From contig NZ_BLZR01000001.1 in NCBI RefSeq assembly GCF_014193895.1, forward strand, positions 1,488,001 through 1,552,000: a stretch of DNA of 64,000 nt, written 5' to 3'. The notes below the pieces were generated by a model. The model made no database searches, had not been told where the DNA came from, and was given only the letters and a program-made list of their open reading frames with translations. The translations under genes and the position numbers were made by a program. Positions 33,765-43,482 of the stretch are shown one piece after another. How positions within the stretch are numbered: the first letter of the stretch is position 1; each line of letters opens with the position of its first letter. This DNA comes from Clostridium fungisolvens. Lineage in GTDB: Bacteria > Bacillota > Clostridia > Clostridiales > Clostridiaceae.

Positions 33765-36383
33765 TTATATTTCTTTGTTCCTTAAAATTATCTTGAGCAA
33801 TTCATTTATAACCAATGGTACTAGAGATAGTAATATTACAAATCCCCAATCTTTAAGGGTAAGGGAATATACTTTAAATAATTCTGCTATAGGTGTTATT
33901 GTTATAACAGAGGCTTGAAGAATAATTCCAATTATTATAGCTATAATCAAGAATCTATTAGAAAATAGACCGATTTGGAAGATGGATTTTCTATCATTCC
34001 TGATTGAAAGTGCATAAAATAATTGTGAAACACTAAGCACTACAAAAGCCATGGTTCTAGCATGTGGAACTGAATTGGGATATAGGTACTCACCTACTCT
34101 AAAAGCCACTAATGTCAATGCTCCTATTAGTATTCCGTTAAGTGGTAGCATTAACTTTGTGCTTCCGCCAAAGATACTCTCCTTTGGATTTCTTGGAGGA
34201 AGATCCATAACTCCTTTATCACCAGGGTCAACACCTAACGCTAAAGCAGGTAAGCTATCAGTTATTAGATTTACCCAAAGTAAATGTATTGGTAGTAGAG
34301 GTGAATCCCAGTTTAGCAATATAGCTACAAATAAAGTTATTATTTCACCAAGGTTGCAAGAAAGTAAAAAAACTATGGATTTTTTTATATTACTAAAAAT
34401 GTTTCTTCCTTCTTCTACGGCAGAGACTATTGTCGTAAAGTTATCATCCGTCAACACCATGTCAGCAGCACCTTTTGCTACGTCAGTACCAGTTATCCCC
34501 ATAGCTACACCAATATCAGCAGCTTTTAACGAGGGAGCATCATTTACTCCATCCCCAGTCATTGAAACAATGTTGCCATGTGATTTAAAAGCTTTAACTA
34601 TTTTTACTTTATGTTCAGGAGATACTCTTGCGAACACTCTTAGATCTCTTACTTTATTACTGAAGTCTTCATCATTTAATTTATCGATATCTTCACCAGA
34701 AATTGATTGATTTAAACTATCTGCAATTCCAAGTTCTTTAGCGATGGCAAAAGCTGTATTTTTATAATCGCCAGTAATCATAACTGGTGTAATTCCAGCA
34801 TTTTTGCATAATGAGATAGAGTCTTTAACTTCTAATCTTGGAGGATCAATCATTCCAACCATTCCTATAAAGATTAGATCTTTTTCTATTTCATCTAATC
34901 CAATATGTGGTGGAGCGTCAATATCTTTATATGCCCCGGCTAGAACTCTAAGTGCGTCGTCAGACATTAAATCTACAGCTTTTAGAATATCTTTTTTCAT
35001 ATTTTCAGTCAAATCTAGGATTTGCCCATTAAGCATAAGCTTAGTAGAAATTTTTAAAATGCTGTCAATAGCACCTTTAGTAAAGACTTTATATTTTTGT
35101 CCATATGAATTAACTGTTGACATAAGCTTTCTATCTGAGTCAAAAGGAACTTCGTCAATCCTTTTATGCTCAGCATTTATAATATCCTTAGTAATATCAT
35201 ATTTAAAACCAGCTTCTAATAGAGCAATTTCTGTAGGATCACCCGTTTTTGAGCTTTCTGAATATGTAGCATCATTGCAGAGCATCATGCATTCAATTAA
35301 TAGCTTGTTAGTTTCAAGGTTGAAATCTAAATCTTCAATATGAAGTAGCTTATCATTCGCATAAAATTTAGTTACAGTCATTTTATTCTGGGTAAGAGTA
35401 CCTGTTTTGTCCGAACATATTATATTAACTGATCCAAGGGTTTCAACTGCAGGAAGCTTTCTTATAATGGCGTTCTCTTTAATCATTCTTTGAACACCCA
35501 TAGCTAAAACAATTGCTACTATTGCAGGAAGTCCTTCTGGTATAGCTGCAACAGCTAAGCTAATTGAGGTAAGTAGCATTTCAAAAACATCTCTTTTTTG
35601 GAACATAGAAACTATAAAAATGAAAAAGCATATTCCAATAGAGCCTATGCCTAAATACTTGCCTAACTGTTCAAGCTTTTTTTGAAGTGGAGTTGAATCT
35701 TCAACCTCTTCATCAAGCATTTTTGCTATTTTACCTATTTCAGTATCCATACCAGTACCGACAACAACACCAATACCTCTTCCGTAAGTAGCTAGAGTAG
35801 ACATAAATACCATGTTGTGTTGATCTCCAACACCTACTTTTCCTTCGATTATTACATTTGCATCTTTATCTGCAGGTACAGATTCACCCGTAAAAGCAGA
35901 CTCTTCCATCTTAAGGTTTGCGCTTTCAATTAATCTTAAGTCCGCAGGTATATATCTGCCTGCATCTATTATAACTATATCCCCTGGAACAACTTCTTCA
36001 GATGGAATCTCTGTTAATTCTCCATTTCTTTTTACAACAGCCTTTGGAGTAGAAAGCTCTTTTAAAGCTTCTAAAGCTTTTTCAGCTTTAGATTCCTGAA
36101 CAACTCCAACAATAGCATTTACAAGTATTACAATAATGATTATTATAGCATCGCTGATTTCGCCCATTATTCCTGATATCAATGCAGCGGCTAAAAGTAT
36201 ATAAATCATAAAGTCAGCTAACTGTGCGAGGAATAGCTGAAATATGCTTTTTTTCTTTTTACTGGCTAATTTATTCTCACCATACTTTTCGATTCTCTTT
36301 TTAGCTTCTTCAGTAGATAAGCCTATAGATTCATCTACGTTCAGATCTTTTAATACCTCGGAAGTATTTTTCGTATACCACAT
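33765..36383 (-). CDS. P-type Ca2+-transporting ATPase (type IIA, SERCA-like)
   Basis: 872 residues. The phosphorylation site is CSDKTGTLT, the hinge is MTGDGVNDAPSLKAADIGVAMG, and the TGES actuator motif lies in FTGESVPADK. Calcium-site residues are conserved: AAIPEGLPA in M4 and NLITDSLPALALG in M6, as in SERCA. Ten membrane helices are expected. It probably exports Ca2+ or exchanges Ca2+ for H+. GAGGTG lies nine bases before the ATG at 36383; the GTG at 36395 overlaps that site. Monocistronic. Confidence 0.93.
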   Translation of the reverse strand: MWYTKNTSEVLKDLNVDESIGLSTEEAKKRIEKYGENKLASKKKKSIFQLFLAQLADFMIYILLAAALISGIMGEISDAIIIIIVILVNAIVGVVQESKAEKALEALKELSTPKAVVKRNGELTEIPSEEVVPGDIVIIDAGRYIPADLRLIESANLKMEESAFTGESVPADKDANVIIEGKVGVGDQHNMVFMSTLATYGRGIGVVVGTGMDTEIGKIAKMLDEEVEDSTPLQKKLEQLGKYLGIGSIGICFFIFIVSMFQKRDVFEMLLTSISLAVAAIPEGLPAIVAIVLAMGVQRMIKENAIIRKLPAVETLGSVNIICSDKTGTLTQNKMTVTKFYANDKLLHIEDLDFNLETNKLLIECMMLCNDATYSESSKTGDPTEIALLEAGFKYDITKDIINAEHKRIDEVPFDSDRKLMSTVNSYGQKYKVFTKGAIDSILKISTKLMLNGQILDLTENMKKDILKAVDLMSDDALRVLAGAYKDIDAPPHIGLDEIEKDLIFIGMVGMIDPPRLEVKDSISLCKNAGITPVMITGDYKNTAFAIAKELGIADSLNQSISGEDIDKLNDEDFSNKVRDLRVFARVSPEHKVKIVKAFKSHGNIVSMTGDGVNDAPSLKAADIGVAMGITGTDVAKGAADMVLTDDNFTTIVSAVEEGRNIFSNIKKSIVFLLSCNLGEIITLFVAILLNWDSPLLPIHLLWVNLITDSLPALALGVDPGDKGVMDLPPRNPKESIFGGSTKLMLPLNGILIGALTLVAFRVGEYLYPNSVPHARTMAFVVLSVSQLFYALSIRNDRKSIFQIGLFSNRFLIIAIIIGIILQASVITITPIAELFKVYSLTLKDWGFVILLSLVPLVINELLKIILRNKEI

Positions 36384-36614
36384 AGAATATATCACCTCAT
36401 TATACAGTATAAAATAACCTTAATTAAGACATCTAATATAAGTATATCACATATTGAATATTATGAAATAATTGCCATGAAAAAACAATTCGACATGATA
36501 TACCATAAACTTAGTTGTTACTTTAATTATATTTTGATATAATAATACACATTAATATTAGTAATTAGTAAAATAAATATGCAAGTAGTATATAGATTTT
36601 AAAACTTTCCTTGT
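36384..36614. other. Divergent spacer upstream of the Ca2+ ATPase
   Basis: AT-rich; it holds the minus-strand promoter for the ATPase gene, which I could not locate precisely. No open frame was found. Confidence 0.45.
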
Positions 36615-36698
36615 TTGACAGGAAAACGGTTAATAATAAATTGGGTTGAGAAGATGCGGAAAAAAATCACTGAAGAAAGTTGCTTCAGCGATTTTTTA
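36615..36698 (+). promoter_or_regulatory. Promoter plus terminator-type hairpin before yaaR
   Basis: TTGACA (36615-36620), 16 bases, TAAATT (36637-36642), then a hairpin with arms AAATCACTGAAG (36664-36675) and CTTCAGCGATTT (36683-36694) and T6. No gene ends here on the plus strand, so this is either an attenuator of yaaR or the 3' end of a ~50-base RNA. Both arms are identical to the hairpin at 1002-1032. Confidence 0.5.
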
Positions 36699-36741
36699 AA
36701 AGTACTTAAAGATATAAAAATTGATAAGTAGGTGGGATTTT

Positions 36742-37167
36742 ATGGAGATATCAAGAGTAGGTAGAAAAACTGCTGTCCAAAGTGAAGAAAGAAAGAAAAT
36801 AGATAGTAAAAAGGATTTTTCGCAGAGTTTTAATAAGGAAAGACAAAAAAAATCTGAAGAGCAGTTAAAAGATTTGATGGATGATATAAAGAAAAAGGGT
36901 AATAGACTTGTAATTACTAAAAGCTATGCAGATGTTAGAGCCTATAAAAATCAAATTAAAGAGTACTTAAAGTCAGTACTAGAGTATATGTACAATGTAA
37001 AAAAAGATATAAGTTTCTGGCAGACTCAGTATTTTATAACAGTTGATACAATAGATGCAAAGCTACAGGAAATTACTGACGCTCTTTTATCTGAAGAAAA
37101 AGATAATATTTCTATTGCATCTACTGTAGATGAAATTCAAGGACTTATGGTAGATATTTACAAATAG
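36742..37167 (+). CDS. yaaR: YaaR family (DUF327) protein
   Basis: A 141-residue helical, highly charged cytoplasmic protein. The pattern SQSFNKERQKKSEEQLKDLM, then ITKSYADVRAYKNQIKEYLKSV, and the C-terminal KLQEITDALLSEEKDNI match the DUF327/YaaR family of unknown function. TAGGTGGG is well placed for the ATG at 36742. It sits 44 bases after a terminator-like hairpin and ends at a strong bidirectional hairpin. Confidence 0.8.
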   Translation: MEISRVGRKTAVQSEERKKIDSKKDFSQSFNKERQKKSEEQLKDLMDDIKKKGNRLVITKSYADVRAYKNQIKEYLKSVLEYMYNVKKDISFWQTQYFITVDTIDAKLQEITDALLSEEKDNISIASTVDEIQGLMVDIYK

Positions 37168-37288
37168 AAGTAGCTATTTAAAATTAAAAAAAGTGTTCTT
37201 TAAATATACAATAGGAAAGCTACTATAGGTAAAGTGCAAAATTGCTTGCTTATATAGAAAGAACTTTCAAAACTTATTGTATGTTAAA

Positions 37289-37328
37289 TAAGAATACCTG
37301 TGAAATATCACAGGTATTCTTATTTTTT
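37289..37328. terminator. Bidirectional terminator between yaaR and nadE
   Basis: A perfect TAAGAATACCTGTG / CACAGGTATTCTTA stem is followed by TTTTTT on the plus strand; the minus strand has an A/T-rich tail. Confidence 0.85.
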
Positions 37329-37351
37329 ACTTTACAAGGAAATATATAATT

Positions 37352-39262
37352 TTAATATTTTAACCAGCTACTTACAGAGGCATCCGATGGCATTCTCCAA
37401 TCGCCTCTTGGAGAAAGACTAATTGTACCAACCTTAGGACCATCAGGTAAAGCAGATCTTTTAAATTGTTGAGAGAAGAATCTGTTCAAGAATTTATCTA
37501 GCCATTTTCTAATGGTGGTTTCATCATATAGATCCTTAAAAGCAGTTTTAGCAAGGAACATTATTCTTTCAGGTGAAGAACCATGTCTTATAAAATGATA
37601 TAAGAAGAAATCGTGAAGTTCATAAGGACCAACAATATCTTCAGTTTTTTGTGCTATATCACCATTCTCATCTTTTGGTAGAAGTTCAGGACTTACTGGT
37701 GTATCTAATATATCATACAAAGTATCAGAAGCATTTTTATTTACTTCGTATTTAGCTACGTAATCAACTAAGTATCTAACCAAGGTTTTAGGTATAGAAC
37801 AGTTTACAGAATACATTGACATATGATCTCCGTTATAAGTGCACCAACCAAGTGCAAGCTCCGAAAGATCCCCTGTTCCTACAAGTATACCACCTTCTTT
37901 ATTTGCTAAATCCATAAGAATTTGAGTTCTTTCTCTTGCCTGAACATTTTCATAAGTGATATCATGGATATTTTTATCATGACCGATATCTTCAAAATGT
38001 TGAAGAGCAGCATTTACTATATTTATTTCTCTAAGATCGCAGCCGAGTTCAGTACATAGGGTAAGAGCATTGTTGTAAGTTCTGTCGGTAGTGCCGAAGC
38101 CAGGCATTGTTATTGTTATTATATTTTTTCTAGGCAGTTTTAGCATATCAAAGGTTTTAACTGCGACTAAAAGTGCAAGGGTAGAGTCAAGCCCACCAGA
38201 AATTCCTATAACGACTTTATTTAGGGTAGTATGTTCTAATCTCTTAGCTAAAGCTGATGCTTGAATGTTAAATATCTCTTTGCATCTATCTTTTCTTTGT
38301 ACTTCAGAGGAAGGAACAAAAGGATGCTTATCAATAAATCTATTGAAATCAGTAACATCGATATTGTCAAAAGCAAACTCAATATTTCTAAATTCAAAGG
38401 TATTAAGTCTTGCAGTATCTCTGAAGCTTACATTTTTCAATCTTTCCGAATTTAATTTATATAAGTCTATTATTGACGAAATAACTTCATTATCTCTTTG
38501 AAAACGCTCATTTTCATTTAGTTTAGAGCCGTTTTCTGCAATTAGCATATGACCACTAAAGAGTAAATCGGTGGTTGATTCATGTACACCAGCAGAACTA
38601 TATATATAGGAACTCATGCATCTAGCACTTTGGTCAGAAACTAGAGATTTTCTATAATCGCTTTTAGATACAAGTTCATTTGAGGCTGAAAGATTGCCTA
38701 TTATATTAGCACCTGCTATGGATAAATAAGAACTTGGTGGAACCACAGTCCACAAATCCTCGCATACTTCGAATCCAAAGCGTGCATCTTCGTAACTAAA
38801 AATAAGATCTGTTCCAAAGGGAACAGCTTTTTGAAAAGGTAGATCAATGTTCTTGTCTTTAAGTCCAATTCCCTCTGTAAACCATCTTTTTTCATAAAAC
38901 TCCGTATAGTTAGGGATATAACTTTTTGGTACTATACCAAGAACTTTGCCTTCAAATATAATAAAAGCACAGTTGTAGAGACAATTATTATATATAAGTG
39001 GATTGCCTATAGCTATGAGCATATCTTTTCCCATAGTATATTCGCATATAGCTTCTACACCATTGATAGATTCTTTTATTAATCTAGACTGTGAAAATAA
39101 ATCGCCACATGTATAGGCTGTAACAGCAAGTTCAGGGAAAACTAAAGCTTTAACTTCTTGTTTTAAGCCTTCATCTATGCATTTTTTTATATTTTCAACA
39201 TTATATTTTATATCTGCTACTTTTATTTTAGGGCAGGCAGCCCCTACTTTTATAAATTCCAT
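37352..39262 (-). CDS. nadE: Glutamine-dependent NAD+ synthetase
   Basis: A 636-residue two-domain enzyme that amidates nicotinic acid adenine dinucleotide to NAD, using ammonia from glutamine. The N-terminal nitrilase-type glutaminase has the Glu-Lys-Cys triad in FPELAVTAY, VPKSYIPNY and FEVCEDLW. The C-terminal synthetase carries the PP-loop GISGGLDSTLALLV. The length is normal for the fused form. ATGGAG precedes the ATG at 39262. It is a single gene. Confidence 0.95.
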   Translation of the reverse strand: MEFIKVGAACPKIKVADIKYNVENIKKCIDEGLKQEVKALVFPELAVTAYTCGDLFSQSRLIKESINGVEAICEYTMGKDMLIAIGNPLIYNNCLYNCAFIIFEGKVLGIVPKSYIPNYTEFYEKRWFTEGIGLKDKNIDLPFQKAVPFGTDLIFSYEDARFGFEVCEDLWTVVPPSSYLSIAGANIIGNLSASNELVSKSDYRKSLVSDQSARCMSSYIYSSAGVHESTTDLLFSGHMLIAENGSKLNENERFQRDNEVISSIIDLYKLNSERLKNVSFRDTARLNTFEFRNIEFAFDNIDVTDFNRFIDKHPFVPSSEVQRKDRCKEIFNIQASALAKRLEHTTLNKVVIGISGGLDSTLALLVAVKTFDMLKLPRKNIITITMPGFGTTDRTYNNALTLCTELGCDLREINIVNAALQHFEDIGHDKNIHDITYENVQARERTQILMDLANKEGGILVGTGDLSELALGWCTYNGDHMSMYSVNCSIPKTLVRYLVDYVAKYEVNKNASDTLYDILDTPVSPELLPKDENGDIAQKTEDIVGPYELHDFFLYHFIRHGSSPERIMFLAKTAFKDLYDETTIRKWLDKFLNRFFSQQFKRSALPDGPKVGTISLSPRGDWRMPSDASVSSWLKY

Positions 39263-39467
39263 ATAATCAACTCCATCCTATTAAACAATCTGAAAGGTTA
39301 CATAAAGATGAAATGGCTTCAATATGAAAACATAAGTTTAAATATGAAGTAATTCATCCATATTAATGTTAATTGTAAATACAAATAAAATCAATATTTA
39401 CGAAAATAAATTACAATATTAAACGGCATGTTTCATTTATGAATGGATATTTTTAAACTGAAATATA

Positions 39468-39534
39468 TTGACATAAAATTTAAAAAGTGATATATAAAAA
39501 ATAGGGGTTAGCACTCACTAAGTATGAGTGCTAA
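39468..39534 (+). promoter_or_regulatory. htpG promoter with CIRCE operator
   Basis: TTGACA (39468-39473), 17 bases, TATATA (39491-39496). A perfect CIRCE, TTAGCACTC-N9-GAGTGCTAA, follows at 39508-39534. This is the HrcA repressor site, placed just after the start site. The leader to the htpG start is about 180 bases. Confidence 0.93.
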
Positions 39535-39715
39535 CAGTGTACTTCTTGTTGGCTTAGTATAAACAAATAAGAAGATGTTTATTAGGTATATTGCTTTTTA
39601 GGAATTAAGAGATAAAGTAAATAAGTTTTTAGATGGCAGTTACCTTGTACATGAAATAAAGCTAGGCTCACACATATATATGCCTGGTTTCAATTGCGAA
39701 AGGAGAGGTTTTATA

Positions 39716-41596
39716 ATGGAAACAAAACAATTTAAAGCAGAATCCAAGAGACTTTTGGATCTTATGATTAACTCAATCTATACTCACAGAGAGATATTTT
39801 TAAGAGAGCTTATATCAAATGCTAGTGATGCTATTGATAAGATTTACTACAAAGCACTAACAGACGAATCTATATCTTTTGAAAAAGATGACTACTTTAT
39901 TAAGGTTAGCGTTGATAAAGAGAGCAGAACTGTAAAGATATCTGATACAGGTATAGGAATGACTAAAGAAGACCTTGATGATAATCTAGGGGTTATTGCA
40001 AAAAGTGGTTCATTGAAGTTTAAAAAAGAAAATGAAATAAAAGATGGATATGATATAATAGGACAATTTGGTGTTGGATTTTATTCTGCATTTTTAGTAG
40101 CTGATACTGTTACCGTTATTAGTAAAGCTTTTGGTAGTACAGAAGCATATAAATGGGAATCCAAAGGAGTAGAAGGCTACACAATTGAACCTTGTGAAAA
40201 GGCTACTGTAGGAACAGATATAATCCTTAAGATAAAGGATAATACAGAAGATGAGAGCTTTGATGAATACTTAGAAGAATATAGACTAAAGTCCATAATC
40301 AAGAAGTACTCTGACTTTATTAGATATCCAATTAAGATGGATGTTACTGAAAGTAAGCTTAAAGAAGGCAGTGAAAGTGAGTACGAAAGCTATACTGAAG
40401 AAAAAACTATTAATAGTATGGTTCCAATTTGGAGAAAAAATAAATCAGAATTAAAAGAAGAAGATTATAACAATTTCTATTCAGAAAAGCATTTTGGTTT
40501 TGATAAGCCTTTAAAGCATGTTCATATAAGTGTTGATGGTGCTATTAGCTACAACGCAATATTATTTATACCAGAAAGAACACCATATGATTTCTATACT
40601 AAGGAATACGAAAAAGGTTTAGAATTATATTCAAGTGGTGTTATGATAATGGATAAGTGTGGAGATTTACTTCCAGACTATTTTGGTTTTGTAAAAGGAA
40701 TAGTTGATTCAGAAGATTTGTCCTTAAATATATCAAGAGAAATATTGCAGCATGACAGACAACTTAAGCTTATTGCAAAGAACATAAAGAACAAGATAAA
40801 GAGCGAACTTGAAACTATGCTCAAGAATGATAGAGAGAAGTACGAAAAATTCTATGAAGCTTTTGGAAAACAATTGAAGTACGGTCTATATAGTGAATAT
40901 GGCAGCAATAAAGATGTTCTTCAAGACTTAATAATGTTCTATTCTTCAAAGGAAAAGAAGATGGTTACACTTGCTGAGTATGTAGATAGAATGGCAGAAA
41001 GTCAAAAGTATATTTACTATGCTTCAGGGGAATCAAATGAGAGAATAGAAAAACTTCCTCAAACTGAGCTTTTACTTGACAAAGGATATGAAATACTATA
41101 CTTTACTGATGAAGTAGATGAATTTGCTATAAAGATGTTGATGTCTTATAAAGAAAAAGAATTCAGATCAGTATCAAGCAATGATCTTGGAATTGAAGAT
41201 GATGACAACAAAGAAACTTCAAAGGAAGAAGAAAAAGAAAACAAGGATATCTTTGAAGGAATGAAGTCTATATTATCTGGAAAAGTTAAAGAAGTTAGAG
41301 CTTCAAAGAGATTAAAGAATCATCCAGTATGCCTTGCAAACGATGGTGAGCTTTCAATTGAAATGGAAAAAATACTTAATGCAATGCCAAACAATCAAGG
41401 AGTAAAGGCTGATAAGGTTTTAGAGATAAATGTAAATCATGACGTATTCAAATCACTTAAGTCTGCTTATGAAGCTGACAAAGATAAGTTTAATTTGTAT
41501 ACAGATATATTATATAATCAGGCTCTACTTATAGAAGGTCTATCAATTGGAGATCCTGTAGAATTTACAAATAATATTTGCAAAATAATGAAATAA
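39716..41596 (+). CDS. htpG: Molecular chaperone HtpG (Hsp90)
   Basis: A 626-residue ATP-dependent chaperone. The N-terminal GHKL ATPase motifs are ELISNASDAIDK, DTGIGMTKEDL and GQFGVGFYSAF. The middle domain has the catalytic Arg region SLNISREILQHD, and the C-terminal dimerisation domain follows. The acidic linker near residues 500-520 is rich in Glu/Lys. AAGGAGAGG precedes the ATG at 39716; the frame is open from 39680. Controlled by CIRCE, so HrcA-regulated, and monocistronic. Confidence 0.96.
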   Translation: METKQFKAESKRLLDLMINSIYTHREIFLRELISNASDAIDKIYYKALTDESISFEKDDYFIKVSVDKESRTVKISDTGIGMTKEDLDDNLGVIAKSGSLKFKKENEIKDGYDIIGQFGVGFYSAFLVADTVTVISKAFGSTEAYKWESKGVEGYTIEPCEKATVGTDIILKIKDNTEDESFDEYLEEYRLKSIIKKYSDFIRYPIKMDVTESKLKEGSESEYESYTEEKTINSMVPIWRKNKSELKEEDYNNFYSEKHFGFDKPLKHVHISVDGAISYNAILFIPERTPYDFYTKEYEKGLELYSSGVMIMDKCGDLLPDYFGFVKGIVDSEDLSLNISREILQHDRQLKLIAKNIKNKIKSELETMLKNDREKYEKFYEAFGKQLKYGLYSEYGSNKDVLQDLIMFYSSKEKKMVTLAEYVDRMAESQKYIYYASGESNERIEKLPQTELLLDKGYEILYFTDEVDEFAIKMLMSYKEKEFRSVSSNDLGIEDDDNKETSKEEEKENKDIFEGMKSILSGKVKEVRASKRLKNHPVCLANDGELSIEMEKILNAMPNNQGVKADKVLEINVNHDVFKSLKSAYEADKDKFNLYTDILYNQALLIEGLSIGDPVEFTNNICKIMK

Positions 41597-41602
41597 TAAT
41601 AA

Positions 41603-41645
41603 AGCCATCCTCACTATAGCTCTATAGGGGATGGCTCTATTATTT
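41603..41645 (+). terminator. Terminator of htpG
   Basis: AGCCATCC / GGATGGCT stem with an 18-base loop, then CTATTATTTT. Confidence 0.7.
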
Positions 41646-41768
41646 TAGATCTAGGTGCTGTTAAGGCAAAGTGTTGAAATTAAGTGGTTATTCATTCGAT
41701 GCTTTAATGAGTTTAATTTCAACGGTACTTCTTAACTTACACCGAAAATTCATTAAAAGGAGTAGAAG

Positions 41769-42494
41769 ATGAGTGGTAGTATAGATTTGTTTACATGTGA
41801 GGGATATCATTGTAGCGTATATGTTCCCGAGCAATATATTGAAAGTGAATCAAGCTTTCCAGTTGTATATGTAAATGGTGTAAATGATATAAGAGAAATA
41901 GTTGGTGCTATAGAGCCATATTTCTATAAAGATTGTCCTCCATTTATTCTAGTAAATATCCAGCCTAAAAACTGGAATGATGATTACACTCCTTGGGCAG
42001 CAAAAGGCATAGCTAGGGATGGAGAAGACTTTGGGGGTAAAGCTGATAATTATATTGAGACTCTTTTATATAAAATAAAACCATATATTGATACTAACTA
42101 CAGAACTAAGTCTGATTACAAAAACAATGTATTACTTGGATATTCTCTTGGAGGTCTTTTATCTTTATATGCACTTTATAGTTGTGCATGTTTCGGTAAA
42201 GTAGGAAGCCTTTCAGGATCATTATGGTATGAAGAGTGGATAGAATATATGAGTTTAAATAATCCTTATAATAAAGATGCTAAAGTTTATTTATCTCTTG
42301 GAATAAAAGAAAGTAAAAGCAGAAACCCACGTATGGCTAATGTAGGAGTTTGTACTGAAAAAGCATTCGAAATGCTACAAAAGCAACTTAGCAGTGAAGA
42401 GAATGTTAAATTAGAGTGGAATAATGGAGGACATTTTACAGAAATAACTGAAAGATTTATAAAGGCAATTTTATGGCTTGTGAAAGATTTATAA
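41769..42494 (+). CDS. Putative esterase (esterase D/PF00756 type alpha/beta hydrolase)
   Basis: 241 residues, no signal peptide. The nucleophile elbow is GYSLGG, and the oxyanion-strand region is PFILVNIQP. The C-terminal His is in NNGGHFTEIT. The fold and length fit the esterase-D-like family that includes enterochelin esterases and acyl hydrolases; the substrate is unknown. AAAAGGAG is well placed. It is a single gene after htpG. Confidence 0.8.
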   Translation: MSGSIDLFTCEGYHCSVYVPEQYIESESSFPVVYVNGVNDIREIVGAIEPYFYKDCPPFILVNIQPKNWNDDYTPWAAKGIARDGEDFGGKADNYIETLLYKIKPYIDTNYRTKSDYKNNVLLGYSLGGLLSLYALYSCACFGKVGSLSGSLWYEEWIEYMSLNNPYNKDAKVYLSLGIKESKSRNPRMANVGVCTEKAFEMLQKQLSSEENVKLEWNNGGHFTEITERFIKAILWLVKDL

Positions 42495-42707
42495 TAGATA
42501 TAATCTTATGAATCCATAGTTAAAATATTAAAAACATTCAAAAGACTATCTTATTAAATGTAAAATATATACAAAATAAGCAAGTGTAATGGTATAATGA
42601 TTTTGAGGATAACTGATTTATGAAGATTAAAATTACGGAGTTTAAGACAATAAGTAAGTAATAATGAATCATATTTTAGTTGTTAAATTTAATGATGGAT
42701 GGGTATT

Positions 42708-43187
42708 ATGAAAAAAAGAGATGTTATAGGTCTATTAGTCATTATTATATTAATATTAACAATTTTACTTGGGATAAAACTTTTTAAAAGTAGTTCAATT
42801 GTAGTCTATAAAACTGACATAATAGCTGATGACATAAGAATTAATAATCTTACATTAGTATCATTTGAGGATAAGTTATATGTTCAAGATGGATATATAC
42901 TGAAGCTTACAAAGGAAGGAAGTAAAGTAGACTCTTTGAATGTTGATGTTGAAGTAGCAGGGAAAAGTGTTATAGGCTTTGTTTATGGAGACATATTTAA
43001 GAAATATAATGAGAGTGTTACAGATACTTTTAATGTTATTGAAGATGTTAAAATATCTAAAGATTCTAAAATGACAGTTAAGATAAGATATACAATAGAT
43101 GGAAAAGAAAAAGAGTACAAAGATGCAATTAAGATGAGCTCAATTATGAAGTTTGATGAAAAGAATCCAAATGCAGTGAGAAAGTAA
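42708..43187 (+). CDS. Membrane-anchored protein of unknown function
   Basis: 159 residues: a single N-terminal membrane segment (VIGLLVIIILILTILLGIKL) and a beta-rich extracellular domain with an internal repeat-like DVKISKDSKMTVKIRYTIDG. No family recognised. GGATGGG precedes the ATG at 42708; a second in-frame ATG at 42699 overlaps it. Ends at a hairpin. Confidence 0.6.
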   Translation: MKKRDVIGLLVIIILILTILLGIKLFKSSSIVVYKTDIIADDIRINNLTLVSFEDKLYVQDGYILKLTKEGSKVDSLNVDVEVAGKSVIGFVYGDIFKKYNESVTDTFNVIEDVKISKDSKMTVKIRYTIDGKEKEYKDAIKMSSIMKFDEKNPNAVRK

Positions 43188-43217
43188 TAAAATATAGATA
43201 AATTTAGATGTATAAAA

Positions 43218-43248
43218 AAAGCATTATCCAACTTAGGATGGTGCTTTT
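43218..43248 (+). terminator. Terminator of the hypothetical membrane protein gene
   Basis: AAAGCATTATCC / GGATGGTGCTTT, with G-U pairs and a short T tail. Confidence 0.7.
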
Positions 43249-43286
43249 ATTCATAATAATAGTTGTTGTTTGGAAGAGACGAGTAA

Positions 43287-43370
43287 AATGCTATAGATAA
43301 TCTTCTGCAATTAGACGGAGAAGAATTTGTGATATACCTTGCTGCAGTTGGAAAAAAGAAAGAGGTTTAA
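43287..43370 (+). pseudogene. Remnant of a SagB/nitroreductase-type C-terminus
   Basis: This 27-codon frame, closed by TAA at 43368, reads NAIDNLLQLDGEEFVIYLAA then VGKKKEV. The LDGEEFVIYLAxVGK pattern is the characteristic end of SagB/ThcOx and some nitroreductase family proteins. There is a stop codon four bases upstream in the same frame, no start codon and no ribosome site. The body of the gene is missing. It looks like a decayed gene left between two intact ones. The call rests on pattern memory; a short chance match cannot be excluded. Confidence 0.45.
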
Positions 43371-43482
43371 ATAAAATCATAAAACTGTAACTTAAATCAC
43401 AGAAAACAATTTTTATAAATGTTACTATGGATATAATAAGTTATTATATAACGATGTATGTTTTATGAAAGGATGGTACATT

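Noticed and set aside
34051..35343. Two long plus-strand frames inside the Ca2+ ATPase gene
   Set aside because: Antisense shadows of a complete P-type ATPase; low complexity and no translation signals.
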